Assembly (NCBI RefSeq): GCF_050948175.1
Contig: NW_027490151.1
Span: 248,001 to 312,000, forward strand
Reading direction: 5' to 3'
DNA from: Xylocopa sonorina
Taxonomy: Eukaryota; Arthropoda; Insecta; Hymenoptera; Apidae
Length of the DNA stretch: 64,000 nt
Positions 34,432 to 46,379 of the stretch are shown in pieces (position 1 is the first letter of the stretch; each line of letters opens with the position of its first letter). Both the position numbers and the translations under genes were made by a program. The notes under the pieces were generated by a model, which worked only from the letters and a program-made list of their open reading frames with translations, made no database searches and was not told where the DNA came from.

Positions 34432-35496
34432 CACAGTATACAGTAGCGCAGGTAGCACGATTTTGTGTCACAAAATTTAATGCGCATGCGCGTCAATAAA
34501 TTCCGAATCGCAGTGCCATCTGAACTTCTGCCTCACTTGCTCTTTAGTTTTTCTTTCTCTCTCTTTCTTAGCAGACAAAATAACATGTGCAGAAGATGCT
34601 GTAAAAATTGAAGGCGAGACTAAGTAATATATATTAATAGAATAATTAAAATTATATTTTATATTTTTTTGTAATTTTCTATAATATATATATTTTTTGT
34701 TGTAGTAATATATGTGTGGAAAAGGCTGTAAAAGTTTCAGAAGGGAGTAGGTAATATATATTAATGGAATAATGAATTTTTGTATTTTCAATTATTAAAT
34801 GTATAAATTATATCTAAATTGTTTTCAGCAATGCAGAAACCTCTAAAATAATTCTGCTAACCTGCCATTCTGCTACCAGTAATTTTAAGATAGAAGTAAT
34901 GAAATCGTAAGTTTATAATTTTACTGTATTTTATTTTATTTTATTTCATATTATTTTGTTGTTCATTTTGTGTCAGCTAATTTATAATTATATAATTGTA
35001 TATCATATATTTAAAAGTCCTTTTTATGAATCTGATAGACTTGAATATTACAGAGGCTGAGGAGCCTGGTGACGACTCATACAAAGAAATTGTTAAATAA
35101 TAGTTTCAGAATAAAATATTATGCGAACAAGGTAAAAAATTATCAGCGCAAAATAGAACATTGCATGAACAATTTCGGCGATTGTATGTGAAGGAAAAGA
35201 ACGAAAAACCAGTCACCACGAGTAGACAAGATGAATATAACAATTTGAGGGAACTAGGTTATAAGTTATTACCAGAAGATTTTAATAGCTAGACAAATAG
35301 GCGCACAATGTAAAAGTAAACGTGGCAGAAAATATGATTCACAATCTAAAAAATTTGCCTTGTCACTATTTTTTTCAAGCCCACGAACTTACAAGGAATA
35401 ACAAAAATCAATGGAATTACTTCAATCCGTACTTTGCAGTTATTTACGTCGGGTAGCTGAAATATGAAATATGAAAGGAGTTGGAAGAAATAAAAA

Positions 35497-35530
<34 letters not shown>

Positions 35531-36050
35531 TTTTTTTTTTATTTCTTCCAACTCTGATATATTTTTTATATGATATTTTCGTTTTTTCATTAATGAAATC
35601 TTTACTTTTAAGATATATGTTTGTTACCGATATATTTGTATATATAGGTATTAAGTATATATAATATAACTTGAAAATAAATTTTAAAATAAAATATACA
35701 ATGTATAATATTTTTTGTATTTTTCATTATATTTTCTCTTGTTTATCTTGTATAATATTTATGTTCTTATATTTTTATAGTCATAGTGACATGCGTATTT
35801 TATATTTTTTCGATTTTTGCTTTCTTTTCTTATTTTTCAGTGTATTAGAAATAATACATTTATTATTTTTATTAAATTTTGATTAACTAAACGTAAAAGT
35901 AAGTTGAGCAGATAGAGAGTAAAAAAATGCAAGTGAAATTGAAATTGAGATGCCACTGCGATCTGAATTTTTCTGAGGCGCATGCGCACTCAATTTTTTG
36001 GGACACCGACATCAAAGTTGCCGACAGAAAGCTTCGCTGCTGTATACTGT
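34432..36050 (+). mobile_element. P-like (THAP-type) DNA transposon, non-autonomous, 1619 bp
   Basis: Inverted ends of about 150 bases begin cacagtatacag / ctgtatactgt and include gcgcatgcgc. They are flanked by GGCAGCAC at 34424-34431 and 36051-36058; an 8-bp duplication is typical of P elements. A plus-strand coding remnant lies at about 35090-35450: a coiled-coil-like QNRTLHEQFRRLYVKEKNEK near 35145-35205, then KFALSLFFSSPRTYKE near 35351, a block found in P/THAP9 transposases. Stops interrupt it. It is nested inside element B. Confidence 0.82.
35478..35554. repeat. Perfect foldback hairpin in the P-like element
   Basis: gagttggaagaaat followed by an A-run and (TA)n, then a T-run and atttcttccaactc. 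The arms pair perfectly for at least 24 bases around a TA-rich centre at about 35515-35530. Confidence 0.9.
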
Positions 36051-36122
36051 GGCAGCACTGTCCTAGCACAGTGCTTCGTTCCACCGGGTGTCACTCGTGT
36101 GCCAAATCGCTGGTTGTCTGGG

Positions 36123-37390
36123 ATGTTTTCTATTTCCAAATTTTTTATATTCGCTATGTAGATGATAGAAACCGATAATATGAAAAGTTTTAGTACTTCT
36201 TTTAGTAGCGTAAGTGCAAAGTTTTAGATTCTTTATATTTTCAAATTGCCAAGTTTCCTTGTAAATTGGAAACGTCTAACACATTTAATATTGGAAACCT
36301 TTTCAATAAAAAATAAAACATTTCTAAAACCGTAAACCCTCCTATAATATAGGTTGACTGTATACTAAATTTATAAAAAACAGTTGTATATAAAATAATT
36401 CTGGCAAATATTGGAGAGGACATCCAAGTGTAAAGGTTTAACAGTACCAGCAGTTAAAGTGAAAAACCATTTTTCTACTGTTGCAACTTACTGTCTTTCA
36501 TAGTAACATATACATGTGTATCATTAACTTATTTCAGAAAATAAATATCATATACTATTCTTAATATTTTATACTATTCTATCTATTACTTCTTTCAAGC
36601 TCCTCTCCACGTAACAAATAGAAAAGGTGTGCTATCGTAACGAGAAACGAGTACTTAATACTGTAAGTAGAAATGTGGACTCATAGATCGTTGGTCCAGG
36701 GAGATGAAGCTTGAACTTGAGGTACAACGAAAAACTTTTGTTACCCAGCTAACGTTATTAACATTTAATTTAATTAGCAAGCGTAACTTTGCACTCGCAA
36801 ACAACGTTCTTGTATTATTAGCACTTAATAAAGAACTTTAAATATTTAGTGGAACTTTGAATATAAACACTTAAAACTTTAAATATAAGTGTACAAGCCC
36901 TTGTTGTACTGAATACTTGTACTGTAACTGTAATTGAAACGCGTTATACTGAAACTTGTAATTCGCGTTGCTCCATACAATTTACATATTTTTTTTTTTA
37001 TTTAAAACTGGCACAAATATTAATTCGAGTGATTCAAAGTGGCAAGTTGAATGAAGAAGTATTCCTCTCTCTGTCTCTCTCTATGACTTTTCGAACAGAC
37101 CAATATTAAGATATTCATAATTGACTGCATAATGAATTTTTTAAAAAGTATTGGTTCAAAATGGAGGGTATATAATTTAATAAAATGTTTATACACTCTA
37201 TAAAAACCGTGTTTCAATTCCACCAAAAAAAATCGAAAGGACTTTCTGACCAGACCAATGTTAAGATGCCCATAATTGATTGCATATCCTACGCATTTAT
37301 TGTATCCCTTTATTATTTCCTTTGTTCTTTTGCGTCGACCAAATATTTTTACTGGTCAGTGTTTCAATCCCTTTGGGCGATATTTAATTT
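36123..37390. other. No gene recognised
   Basis: AT-rich spacer to the right of element B. Short frames only and no repeats shared with the rest of the window that I could see. Confidence 0.6.
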
Positions 37391-37394
37391 ATAC

Positions 37395-38120
37395 AGAAGG
37401 ACTGAAAATGTAAGTGTTATTTGCGAAAGGATAAATGCAATTTTCGAAAGGATGAGTGCAATTTGAAGGAGAATAAATTTCATTCGAGAAACAAATCGGG
37501 GGGTGGGTATATATGATTTACAAGTGGGGAGACTTGAATTGCAAGAAAATTATTATTAAATAATTATTAAATTGCTAAACGATGAATTTGATTTCCAAAG
37601 GATTTTAATTTGTAGAAAAATATATTTGTTTATATATATTTACTGTAATGTAATGTAATGTAATGTAATATAAATGTAATAAAAAAATGTATTTAATTTA
37701 CAAAAAACCGTATTTGACTTGCCAAAAGATGGATTGAATTTGTAAAAGCATAAATTTATTTTGCAAACGGATGAATTTGATTTCCAGAAAGATGAACGCG
37801 ATTTGTAAAAGGATAAATTTAAGTTGCAAAAGGATGAATGTGATTTGTAAAGAATGAATTTAATTAGCAAAAGAATAAATTTTATTTACGAAAGGATGAA
37901 TGTGATTTGTAACAGGGCCGCCTTCGAACGTAAATTAAATTTGTAAAAAACTGTATTTAATTTACAAGGAACTATATCTGAGTCGAAGAGATATGAATTC
38001 AATTAGCGAAAAGATGAATCTGTTTCACTAGATGTATGAATTTGCAGATACTAAATTTGAAGTGCAAAAGAATGAATTTAATCCATAAAAAATTCTATCT
38101 GATTCACAAAATGACGATAG
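37395..38120. repeat. Degenerate ~25-30-bp minisatellite
   Basis: Many imperfect units of the type gatttgtaaaaggatgaattt alternate with aatttgcaaaaggat. There is a short (taatg)n run at 37646-37672. Minus-strand frames rich in YKSRSSF/FYKSN are translations of the repeat, not a gene. Confidence 0.75.
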
Positions 38121-38389
38121 ACTTTTAATATACCTGTATTATCATATACTAACACATAGGTAACCTAATGGGTAGATTTTTAAGTAATATTTTTGTAATA
38201 TTTTTAGTAATATCTTCTTTTAAAGCAGTAATTTTTTTAAAGTAATAATATTACTTTTTTACTAATAATACTTCTTTTAAGTAATGGTATTCTTTTTTAA
38301 GCAATAATATATTTTTTTTGAGTAGTAATAATTTTTTGTTAAATAATATTTTTTTTTAATTATGATATTCCGCAGGGCCTGGTGGCAGG

Positions 38390-38765
38390 ATCGTGCGACT
38401 GAGAATGTCAACGATGGTTTGTACGTGACCACGAGCGTTTGAAGAATGGAAACCGGTGGAATGCGAGCGGAACAGGGTGAGTTGTGGGTGTAAGAGGTTC
38501 AGTATTTAGCGAGCCGCAATAGTGTAAGATTAGTCAATGTTTAGTGAGCAGCGACGGAGTGAACATCGAGCATTATAGCGAACAGCGATTGAGAATAGAG
38601 CGAGTTAGGGTTAGGAAGTACAGAGCGTTTAGTGATTAAGACTATTAGTTGACAATATACACAGTTATTTATTAACAACAGTGAAGATTTATTTGTCCTT
38701 CTAACACCAATGAGAGATTTTCCTACCAATTTTTGGTGCTCATCCGAGATTGTGAAATTTTTTCT
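38390..38765 (+). other. Possible LTR-element 5' end fragment
   Basis: More GC-rich than its surroundings. Near 38730 it reads tttttggtgctcatccgag, resembling the PBS-adjacent sequence of the BEL/Pao element here (tttttggtccttcgagccgg at 53270). It is preceded by ...ttctaaca, like an LTR end. The second LTR and gag are not found. Confidence 0.35.
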
Positions 38766-38852
38766 ACATTAATTACATACATTAGATCAGACAAATATGA
38801 TTATAAAACTGCTTATCATTATCATCAACAAAGCATAACAATATCTAGTAAC

Positions 38853-39120
38853 ACTAGAATAGCCTTGTGGAATGTTAACGGTTTGCATCAACACAAACGA
38901 GAAGTAGAATTAATCCTAACTCATTTTACTGGCAAAATCTACTTTAATATTTACAATTACAAAATATATAGCATCAATTATCCTATCCACACGGAACTGC
39001 TCACGGAGGAACTACTATTATTATTAACGAAAAGGTATCACGAAACCGTCAAGGGTCTTAATTACATTTCGCAACACGGAAGACTAAAAAGGAACAAGCC
39101 AACCTGCAGAAGTAAAGAAT
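38853..39120 (+). pseudogene. Jockey-type LINE ORF2 endonuclease fragment
   Basis: The frame reads RIALWNVNGLHQHKREVELI and then THFTGKIYFNIYNYKIYSI, the opening blocks of an apurinic-type LINE endonuclease. The residues normally between them (including the first catalytic Glu block) are deleted. After a frameshift near 38992 a GGTTIIIN-type block is readable. Everything downstream is lost. Confidence 0.75.
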
Positions 39121-39368
39121 AGAAACATCATATACATATAATGATCGCGGTAATCGCTATGAGTGCTTACCACATGCAAGTCATTTAATCCATCAAATTT
39201 TCTGGTTAGCTCAGGGAAACTAGTTGTAGACGTAATATAGTAAAAAAAAAATTAAAAAATAAATTGCATACCTACAAGCTGTGGGAAGCAAATCCGCGTA
39301 TAGTATAAGACATGGTACATATAACCCTGCGCTTTATACTTATCGCAATTTCGTCTATTTTATAGATG

Positions 39369-40731
39369 GAGCAGTCCGAACAGAACCAACGCATGCTTCA
39401 GACGAAGTATATAGGGGATAAAATTGAGAACTTTATAGCAAGTCATGGGCCAACAACCGTCGACCAGTTCCGCTAACAACAACGCAGCTGTTACTTACCA
39501 ATCACTAATGGATAAACGAGTAAGTGTAGCTATGACCAATGTAAAGAAACAGAAGACGGTCATAGATAGGATCATTACGGATAAATTAAAATGGAATTTT
39601 GAATAAAATGGAAGAAATTGCATTGTTATACATGAAACAATCGATATTATCTGTATAAAGAAAAATATTCCGAGCTACATGATTGTTATCCGAGTTTTGT
39701 ACGTTTGGTCCTCGTTACATTTGGCCAGATTAATCTCTCTATTTGTTAAAGAATTTGTCATATGGATAGTAATATCAAAATTCCCAATCGAAGTTCCAAT
39801 TCCGTGTGTAGTATTTTATCGTCTATGCCTTTACGAACAAGCAGTGATATAGTTACTCCAAACGGATCGCTTTTTGCCGAGAATGCGCTGGGCCCAGTTA
39901 CACCACATATTTATTTTCCTCTTGCAGAGAACCTATACTCGATGGAGTTGACCAAACGACTCTTTACACCCGTCGAAGAGCCAGTGGTGATGATGAACGC
40001 ATGCAAGAGATAATAACGACATAGAGATCGTTAATGGAATTACACAACGCGAGAACATGCACCGAGCAGTATCGCGCAACCGGCTCGGAAACCGATGCTA
40101 TTCGTATCAACAAACGAAAATTAGGAACCGCGTCTATAAATTTGTTGCAATTTATTCACATAATATGGGGGGAGTTTGAAAAGACGATAGTTCAAAGTCC
40201 ACAATGTAAATTTTTTGACCATTTGAAATAGATACCGGGCGGCAAAGAACTGCTGAACCGAAGCAAAAGACAACGAATCTTTAAGAAGAACGAACTAAGG
40301 GACAAGAACAAAGCTGAAACTAATTCTGGAACGCATGAACGAAATCGAAACTGCAAACATCGCTGTTGAATTTTCAAAAGAAGCGTTAAAGTGCTTTCTT
40401 GCTACATATTTCGGGTTTATCACACTTAACGATTTAATAGACCCATACACGATTGGAAGGAATGAAAAACGTGACAGAAATAATACCCCATTGCCACCTG
40501 GTGGTATACTATTGGAATATACCAAAGATTTGAAATCGTTTCACAACAAGAGCAGTCGTGCCGATAAAGTTGACATACAAACTTTACGCTTGATCGTGCA
40601 ACATGAAATTAAATTACCCTCGACTGTTTACTATGATCTGAAAAACATTACATTTACGGACATTGTGTACCAGACTGATAAAAAAATGTTTATATACAAT
40701 CCTGTTTATATACAGGATTCTATTTCTTAAC
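39369..40731 (+). pseudogene. Unrecognised ORF cluster, plus strand
   Basis: Four consecutive plus-strand frames with non-repeat amino-acid composition: 39369-39600 (starts MEQSEQNQRMLQTKYIGDKI, frame change at about 39476), 39762-40013, 40034-40231 and 40335-40730 (131 codons, ending in FIYNPVYIQDSIS with a stop). GC content is higher than the flanks. I recognise no domain. The composition and frame breaks suggest a captured viral or element gene that decayed, but that is inference. The start at 40335 is simply the first ATG. Confidence 0.35.
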
Positions 40732-40739
40732 GCAAAATT

Positions 40740-41394
40740 CATTTTTGGTTCTACATTCACACGTTGAAATAATCCAACAAGCATACGCTAATACACATAC
40801 ACGTGGTACGTATAAATGTCTGTATAATAACATAATCCATCACTATGTAACAGTCAACATTATATAATAAATATAGCACTGAAATAAAGCTAGGCTGTTA
40901 TCTTTCGTAACAAATTTTACGGTTCTGAAGTTTCGTTTCGCTTACGCCACGCCATATGTCGTCCATCTGAACCAGATACGTTCAATTTCGATTAGTCGAT
41001 GAAAATAAAGTCGCTCCACCACGGTATATGGTTTCATTATTACCAATCTCTCACTATAACAATTTTCTTTAAGCAATCGTCGAACTGATCGCGCATTTAT
41101 ATTATTTCGATCGCATATTTATTTAGATTTGATAGATTTTTTTCCCAAACGATGAGAAGGGCGGCACCAATGCGAACAAATAAGGTGACTGGCTTACCCA
41201 AAAATGTAAGGTGACCAATCACCGAAACGAACGGGTGAAAGAGAACATTTATAAACGGATACATAAATTTGTCAAACAAAATTGTCGCAAAGATTTCTTA
41301 GTGGAAGTTAGAATCCGCTTTACCAATAAATATATCGAAAGAAACTTGTGATTCATTTATCATTCAACACAGATGACAGTCCCCCTCCAAAAAA
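40740..41394. other. No gene recognised
   Basis: AT-rich spacer between the ORF cluster and family A copy 2. Confidence 0.6.
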
Positions 41395-43045
41395 GCTCAA
41401 ACCGGACCACCATAATAATAGAGCGGCGTTCTTCTCCATACAAATAGTATCAAAATGCAGTATCAAAATCGCTAAGATAAAAAGAAAATAGCAAAAAGTT
41501 CAGTTGGCAATAATTAAATTCTAGTTCTGTAAAGCAGGTTACGTTCTAGGTTCTAGATTAAATTGCTCCAGTTCAAGGTGGTGCTAATTAAACCAAAAGG
41601 ATAAAGGAATTCCCTCTCATCTCCCGCGTTCGTCGACTTGTTAAAACGAAAATTAGTGGGAACTTTCTTTCCGTAGTACTTCTCCCCTCTGTATTGTTCC
41701 ATATTGAGATATCTTTTACAGTGAATCCTATCCAGTACAAAATTTAAAATTAATATCATCATTAACGATCACAAATACCAGTACAGTAAATTCTTTTTAA
41801 GCCTGCTACGTTTATGATTATTACTTGGAAGCACGTGGAAACTATTGCAGTAGGTTCGAGAAGCCCATTACTGTAACTTGTTTGCTGTATTATATTATTG
41901 TTGGGGATGCATATGAGGACGTGCCAATTGTTTTAAGATTAGTGAAACAGTTTATGCAGAATATTAGTATTTTGCTCGAAAAGTGATGTACAAAATAGAG
42001 ATATGAATTCGAACTTACGACTCTGTACATACATATGTACATACAATTACTCCTACTAATTTCGGACATTATATATTTCCTATATTTATTGCTGTATATA
42101 AATAAGAACAATCTAAATACTATGTTACTTGTTTTACAAAAAAATACATTATTTATTGTAGTTTGAAATTTACAACAAATTGGCATTAATAGGTTAATAC
42201 ACAAACATTTTATGAAAAGTAAATATTTTGTACATAAAGTTTATGAAAAATTGTGATCTTAATATTTTATCGTGAATCTATTTCGTGCATCCTTTAACCC
42301 AATGAGATTGTATTTAAATGTCTTCTAATTTCTTATGAAATCTGACATAAATTTTTTAGCAATAAGGATAGTAGCATAACAATATTGCAAAAATCATATA
42401 AAAATAACCAATAAATATTTTTATCTGAAATTTTGCATATGTAAGAATAGAAATATGAAGTCTTTATCACTGACGGTCCCTAATACAATTGTAATGCATG
42501 GCAAAACTAAACTTTGCTCATAGCTGCTCCGTTAGCTCCTTACAGTATGAAGGAATGAAATTATTTTTCCACGAAGAAAACTATGTAACAGACAAAGAAA
42601 AGATGATTTTGAGAAGACCTTACATTTCTACATTGCTATAGGATACATTAAAAGCTATTTATCAGCTAGGAAGGAAACTACATACATTTGTATACACGTA
42701 TGCATTATTGCCTATTTGTATATTTATATATATTTAATGATCTTATATTGTTCAGGCGTATTAAGAATAGTTTGTTTTAGTGTTTTGAAGAAATATTGCT
42801 GAAGTCATAGTCTTCATTTGATTTGAAGTTGTGAAAATGAAGCAGTAGTATTCTTTTCGTTTTGTTTGTAATTCAATTTTGAAATTTATTTGAATTTATC
42901 TAATTTATCCTACAAGTTTTCTATGGGATTTGAAACCAAAGATTATGGAAATGGATGTAAAACTATCAAACCATCATAGAACAAATATTCCTATAGAACT
43001 CTTGTCTGTTACTTGGGATCGTTATATTGATCAAATTTGAATAAA
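41395..43045 (-). repeat. Family A repeat, copy 2 (inverted)
   Basis: Reverse complement of copy 1 from about 25490 to 28590, with the solo LTR absent (empty site near 42770). It starts at the same 3' terminus (aaaaaagctcaaaccggacc at 41390). It carries a 69-codon frame (41762-41553) matching the 67-codon frame 28238-28441 of copy 1. Confidence 0.85.
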
Positions 43046-43238
43046 TTTTGGATTTCGAAGTTATTTACTTATTATTTGCATTTATTCCTATATTATTTTT
43101 AGTAAATTATTGTTGGTTATTTTGAGTCTTTTAATAACAGCAGTTATTAAAATTCTAGGTTATTTTTATGTAAAACGATTTTCGTTATTTGCAAATAATT
43201 ATTTTTCCGATCAAGCGTTCATTTTATAATCGTTAGAT

Positions 43239-43424
43239 CAGAGTTTCTTAAACTATGGGTCGCGAGCCCAATTGGGGTAGCTAAAAATGATTGTTATTGC
43301 AAATTTTCACATTGTCTTACGGTCAAAAGTGGAAAAAATATTTGCCAGCAATGTCTATGGGGTCCTAGAACAAATTTTCCTAAATATTATGGTCTACTCA
43401 TACTAAAAATTTTAAGAAACCCTG
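43239..43424. mobile_element. Small hAT-like element (186 bp)
   Basis: Starts cagagtttcttaaactatgg and ends tttaagaaaccctg, the CAG...CTG inverted ends of many hAT-derived small elements with a gggtcgcg core. Flanks share gttaga, a degraded 8-bp duplication. Confidence 0.7.
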
Positions 43425-44513
43425 GTGTTAGACAATCGCGGTACTTAGGAACCACTATGTAAATGTAAAATACCAATTTCCGTTCCTGAAATTTTGTTAA
43501 TTCGTTTGCATCGTAAGTTCATATTTGTGCGAAATTTTTTGAGGTATTTCTCTAGGTAAAGGCAAAAAGTTTCGATAAAAATGAAGAGTTTCGATTGTAA
43601 TGGTAATAAAGATGTAATTAGGTCCACAAAAACGTAGACGTATTACTACAATATTAAATTCTAGCGATCTGAGTTAGTCTTTCACTTTTTTCAATAAAGC
43701 AAATCAGTTAAAAAATATAAGAATTTGTTTAAAAGAAGAAACATTAGATAAACCTATTTTTTTTTAATTCAAATATTGCTATCTTATATATAATAACAAT
43801 AATTCAGCAATAGTCTCTATTTTCTACTTTTAGCAACAGCTTCTATTTCCTAATTTTGTATTTTCTAATTTCCTGTTATTAAAATATTACTATTTTAGCA
43901 TTAGTTTTTATGACCCACATCTCCCAGTAATAGAAAATTAAAAAATGGAAGCTATTCCTAAAATATTGCTATTTTAGAATAAATAGAAGCTATTGTTAAA
44001 ATATTGCTAATTTAAAAAATATTGCAATAGTTTCTGTCTTCGAATTCTAGTTTCAATTTTCTAATTTTAGGAATATCTTCTATTTTCTAATTTCCTATCA
44101 AAATATTACATATAGTTTCTATTGTGAATGTCCGAAAGGGAGCCGAGTGCAAAGCATTACTTCAATGATTGCATCCAAATGATACACATATCATGGCGCA
44201 TACTGTATATCTTAAAATCAATTTCAGTTTTTAGAAGAACATCCAGTTCAAACAGAAAATGTACTACTACATCGAGAAACAAATTAAAAAATTACAGAAA
44301 ACTTTCAAATATAATTTCCAAGATTTAATTCATATCGCTCATGTTTATGTTTATATAAATTAGGAGAACAAGAGTCGGTTGAACCTCAATATAGCTCAAA
44401 ACTCAATTAATTAGGCTCAGGCAATATACCACCTAACAAAACACTTGAAAACCTGTTGGAATTTAACGATGGCGGACAAAAAACCACACTCAAAGATTGT
44501 CCATGGATTAGAC
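43425..44513. other. No gene; low-complexity repeats of aatattgctattttag type
   Basis: Between 43770 and 44110 the phrases attgctattttag, tagaagctattg and tctattttctaatttc recur irregularly. Low-complexity sequence. The 66-codon frame at 44128 has no domain. Confidence 0.5.
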
Positions 44514-44673
44514 CTGAGTTTCTTAAACTATGGGTCACGGGATCCACACCAGGGTGTGGCCAAAAATTATTATTATTACTGTATTCTATTTTTTAAGACT
44601 GTTATTTATTGAAAGCTTTCACATTCTCATATGTCTTGAAATCAAAAATTAAGTTAAAGTTGAAGAACTCCTG
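44514..44673. mobile_element. Small hAT-like element (160 bp) with 8-bp duplication
   Basis: Starts ctgagtttcttaaactatgg and ends agaactcctg. Flanked by gattagac (44506-44513) and gatgagac (44674-44681), seven of eight bases identical. Same family as 43239-43424. Confidence 0.78.
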
Positions 44674-44989
44674 GATGAGACAAAAGTATTTTTTTCTTAA
44701 ACCTTGCCCATGAAGAAGAGACACAGAGGTCAGTTATACGAGAAACACCAGGCACCAAAAAAAAACTTACCTCTTATTGTTATGTATCTTCTTTATTGTA
44801 AACAATAATATTCTGCTAAGATATTTGTAAAAAATATTGTGTAACACTGTAACATGAGCTGTTGCAAAGGGCCACGTATATTTCCTTGCAATCTCTCTGG
44901 GACCTTGCCTAAACGGATTCAGATGAGCTATGGTGTTGGGGGTGCTATCGAGGCCTAAGAAGAAATTCTTTGGTTGTAAAGGAAGGAGA

Positions 44990-45893
44990 TAATGTAGTAA
45001 CGGTAGTGTTGGATGTAGTAGCCTTGATCTAAATTAAGGACGCACGCAACTATGGGACAGCCCAACTGAAGAAGATAAAACTGAACACTTCAACAAGATA
45101 CACCTTGACCTAACTTTGATATCAGAGCTCTGCCTGACAATGCAGATCCAGGTCCTCATAGAGAAACACTAAGAGCTGGAAAAATACTCAGATCTAATGG
45201 CATCTTATCTACACCATTCCACATGACAGTATTTAACTTAGATTCAGACAACTGAACACTGGAGGGGATTCACCTCTTAATGCTAACATCTTTCCTAGCC
45301 CTAATTCTATATCAAAACGCGACAAGAAACAAGATCCAAAACAAAGTACAAATGAGAACGGCTTGAGAAGATACTCTTAAAGAGGTCTGCAACGACCTGG
45401 AGATGATCAAAGAAAAATCATTGAAAAGAGAGGAAGCAAGGAGGACGCACCATCCTTTCTACAGGAAGACCTCCAGGAGGTAAGCACTGCACAACGACAA
45501 GGAAACTTTGAAAGAGAAACACCAGAAGCTCGGATGATTGACGACCTACAGAGACCAATCAACACAATCCCAATGACTTTAGCAACGTCAAGACTAGGCC
45601 ACAGAATGCAGAAGGACAGTCCTTGACGAAGACTGACATAACGAGGAGATTCTTTAGGTGGCCAGTGACAATGCGACAACCGCATGTTTCAGGAAGATTT
45701 AAGTGTCGTCAATCGCCTCATGAGAGAACTAGCTACTGACCAATATCGAAACGCACAGTTCAGCCCATTAAGAACACCCAGAAGATCTTGGAAGAAGAGG
45801 ACCCGACATCCAAACACTTCCACAGCACGAGTGCGAGCAATAAGAATATTGAACCGAGCCAACGGTCCAAAAAGAACTAACGTGAATGCTTAA
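44990..45893 (+). pseudogene. Decayed coding-like region, not recognised
   Basis: GC content rises and codon-like composition appears on the plus strand, for example a 69-codon frame at 45684-45893 with a basic tail (RRSWKKRTRHPNTSTARVRA). No catalytic motif is readable. The basic, Arg-rich end suggests a nucleic-acid-binding gag-type tail, by inference only. 44680-44990 holds nothing I recognise. Confidence 0.3.
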
Positions 45894-46379
45894 TCCCTAA
45901 AGCGTCAACAATTTGTATTGTTCCATCTTTAGAGCTTCAATATTGTAAATTGTATGTTAAGATTTTGCGCAACGTGCGCAATTCTTGTTCAAAGAGATAC
46001 AATTTTATTGCTGTTATAGTCGTCTGTCCCATGAAATCGTTGAGTAACTTCCATGTGGAGATCATAATTAATAACAAATTGTTTCGCGCTTTTGAATTAA
46101 AAATATAAACGTTGCCACTTACAGAGCATCACTACTTATTATGAGCACATGAAATGAGTTTCAAGGCTCTCTTATTCTATAATATATCACACGATGAAAT
46201 AATTGGCTTCGAAAATTATAGAGGTTACCAGACATCCAAAACTGCAAAGAGTACTTTAATTATAATGACACGTAGTATTGCAGGTAATTGAAAAATACCA
46301 ATTTACTTTTGTTTCGTGGAGTCTGCATACCCTAGTAACATATTAAAGAATCTTATATTTGATATAATAATTAAATTGA
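45894..46379. other. No gene recognised
   Basis: AT-rich spacer. Nothing distinctive. Confidence 0.6.

Larger units (their letters stand above)
29803..36122. mobile_element. Element B: large DNA transposon relic with CCCAGACAAC-type ends
   Basis: The left end (29803, ctcaaacaacaca) and right end (to 36122, gttgtctggg) match the ends of the 1.0-kb derivative at 62648-63651, whose inverted ends are perfect over 10 bases. The left ~390 bases and right ~500 bases are homologous to that derivative. The interior holds a multi-exon minus-strand gene and a plus-strand transposase-like fragment, arranged head to head. A 1.6-kb P-like element is nested at 34432-36050. Subterminal DNA at both ends repeats gacacgcgtgtc-type palindromes. 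Superfamily not assigned with confidence. Confidence 0.7.

Noticed and set aside
34432..36050. hAT element, because of the 8-bp duplication
   Set aside because: Ends lack CAG/CTG and the coding scrap fits P/THAP9 transposases better.
37640..37870. 76-codon frame rich in FYKSxSSF
   Set aside because: Arises from the minisatellite; no independent coding signal.
41890..42204. 104-codon minus-strand ORF partly matched at 62494-62751
   Set aside because: Follows DNA homology of family A; composition is low-complexity and copy 1 does not keep it open.
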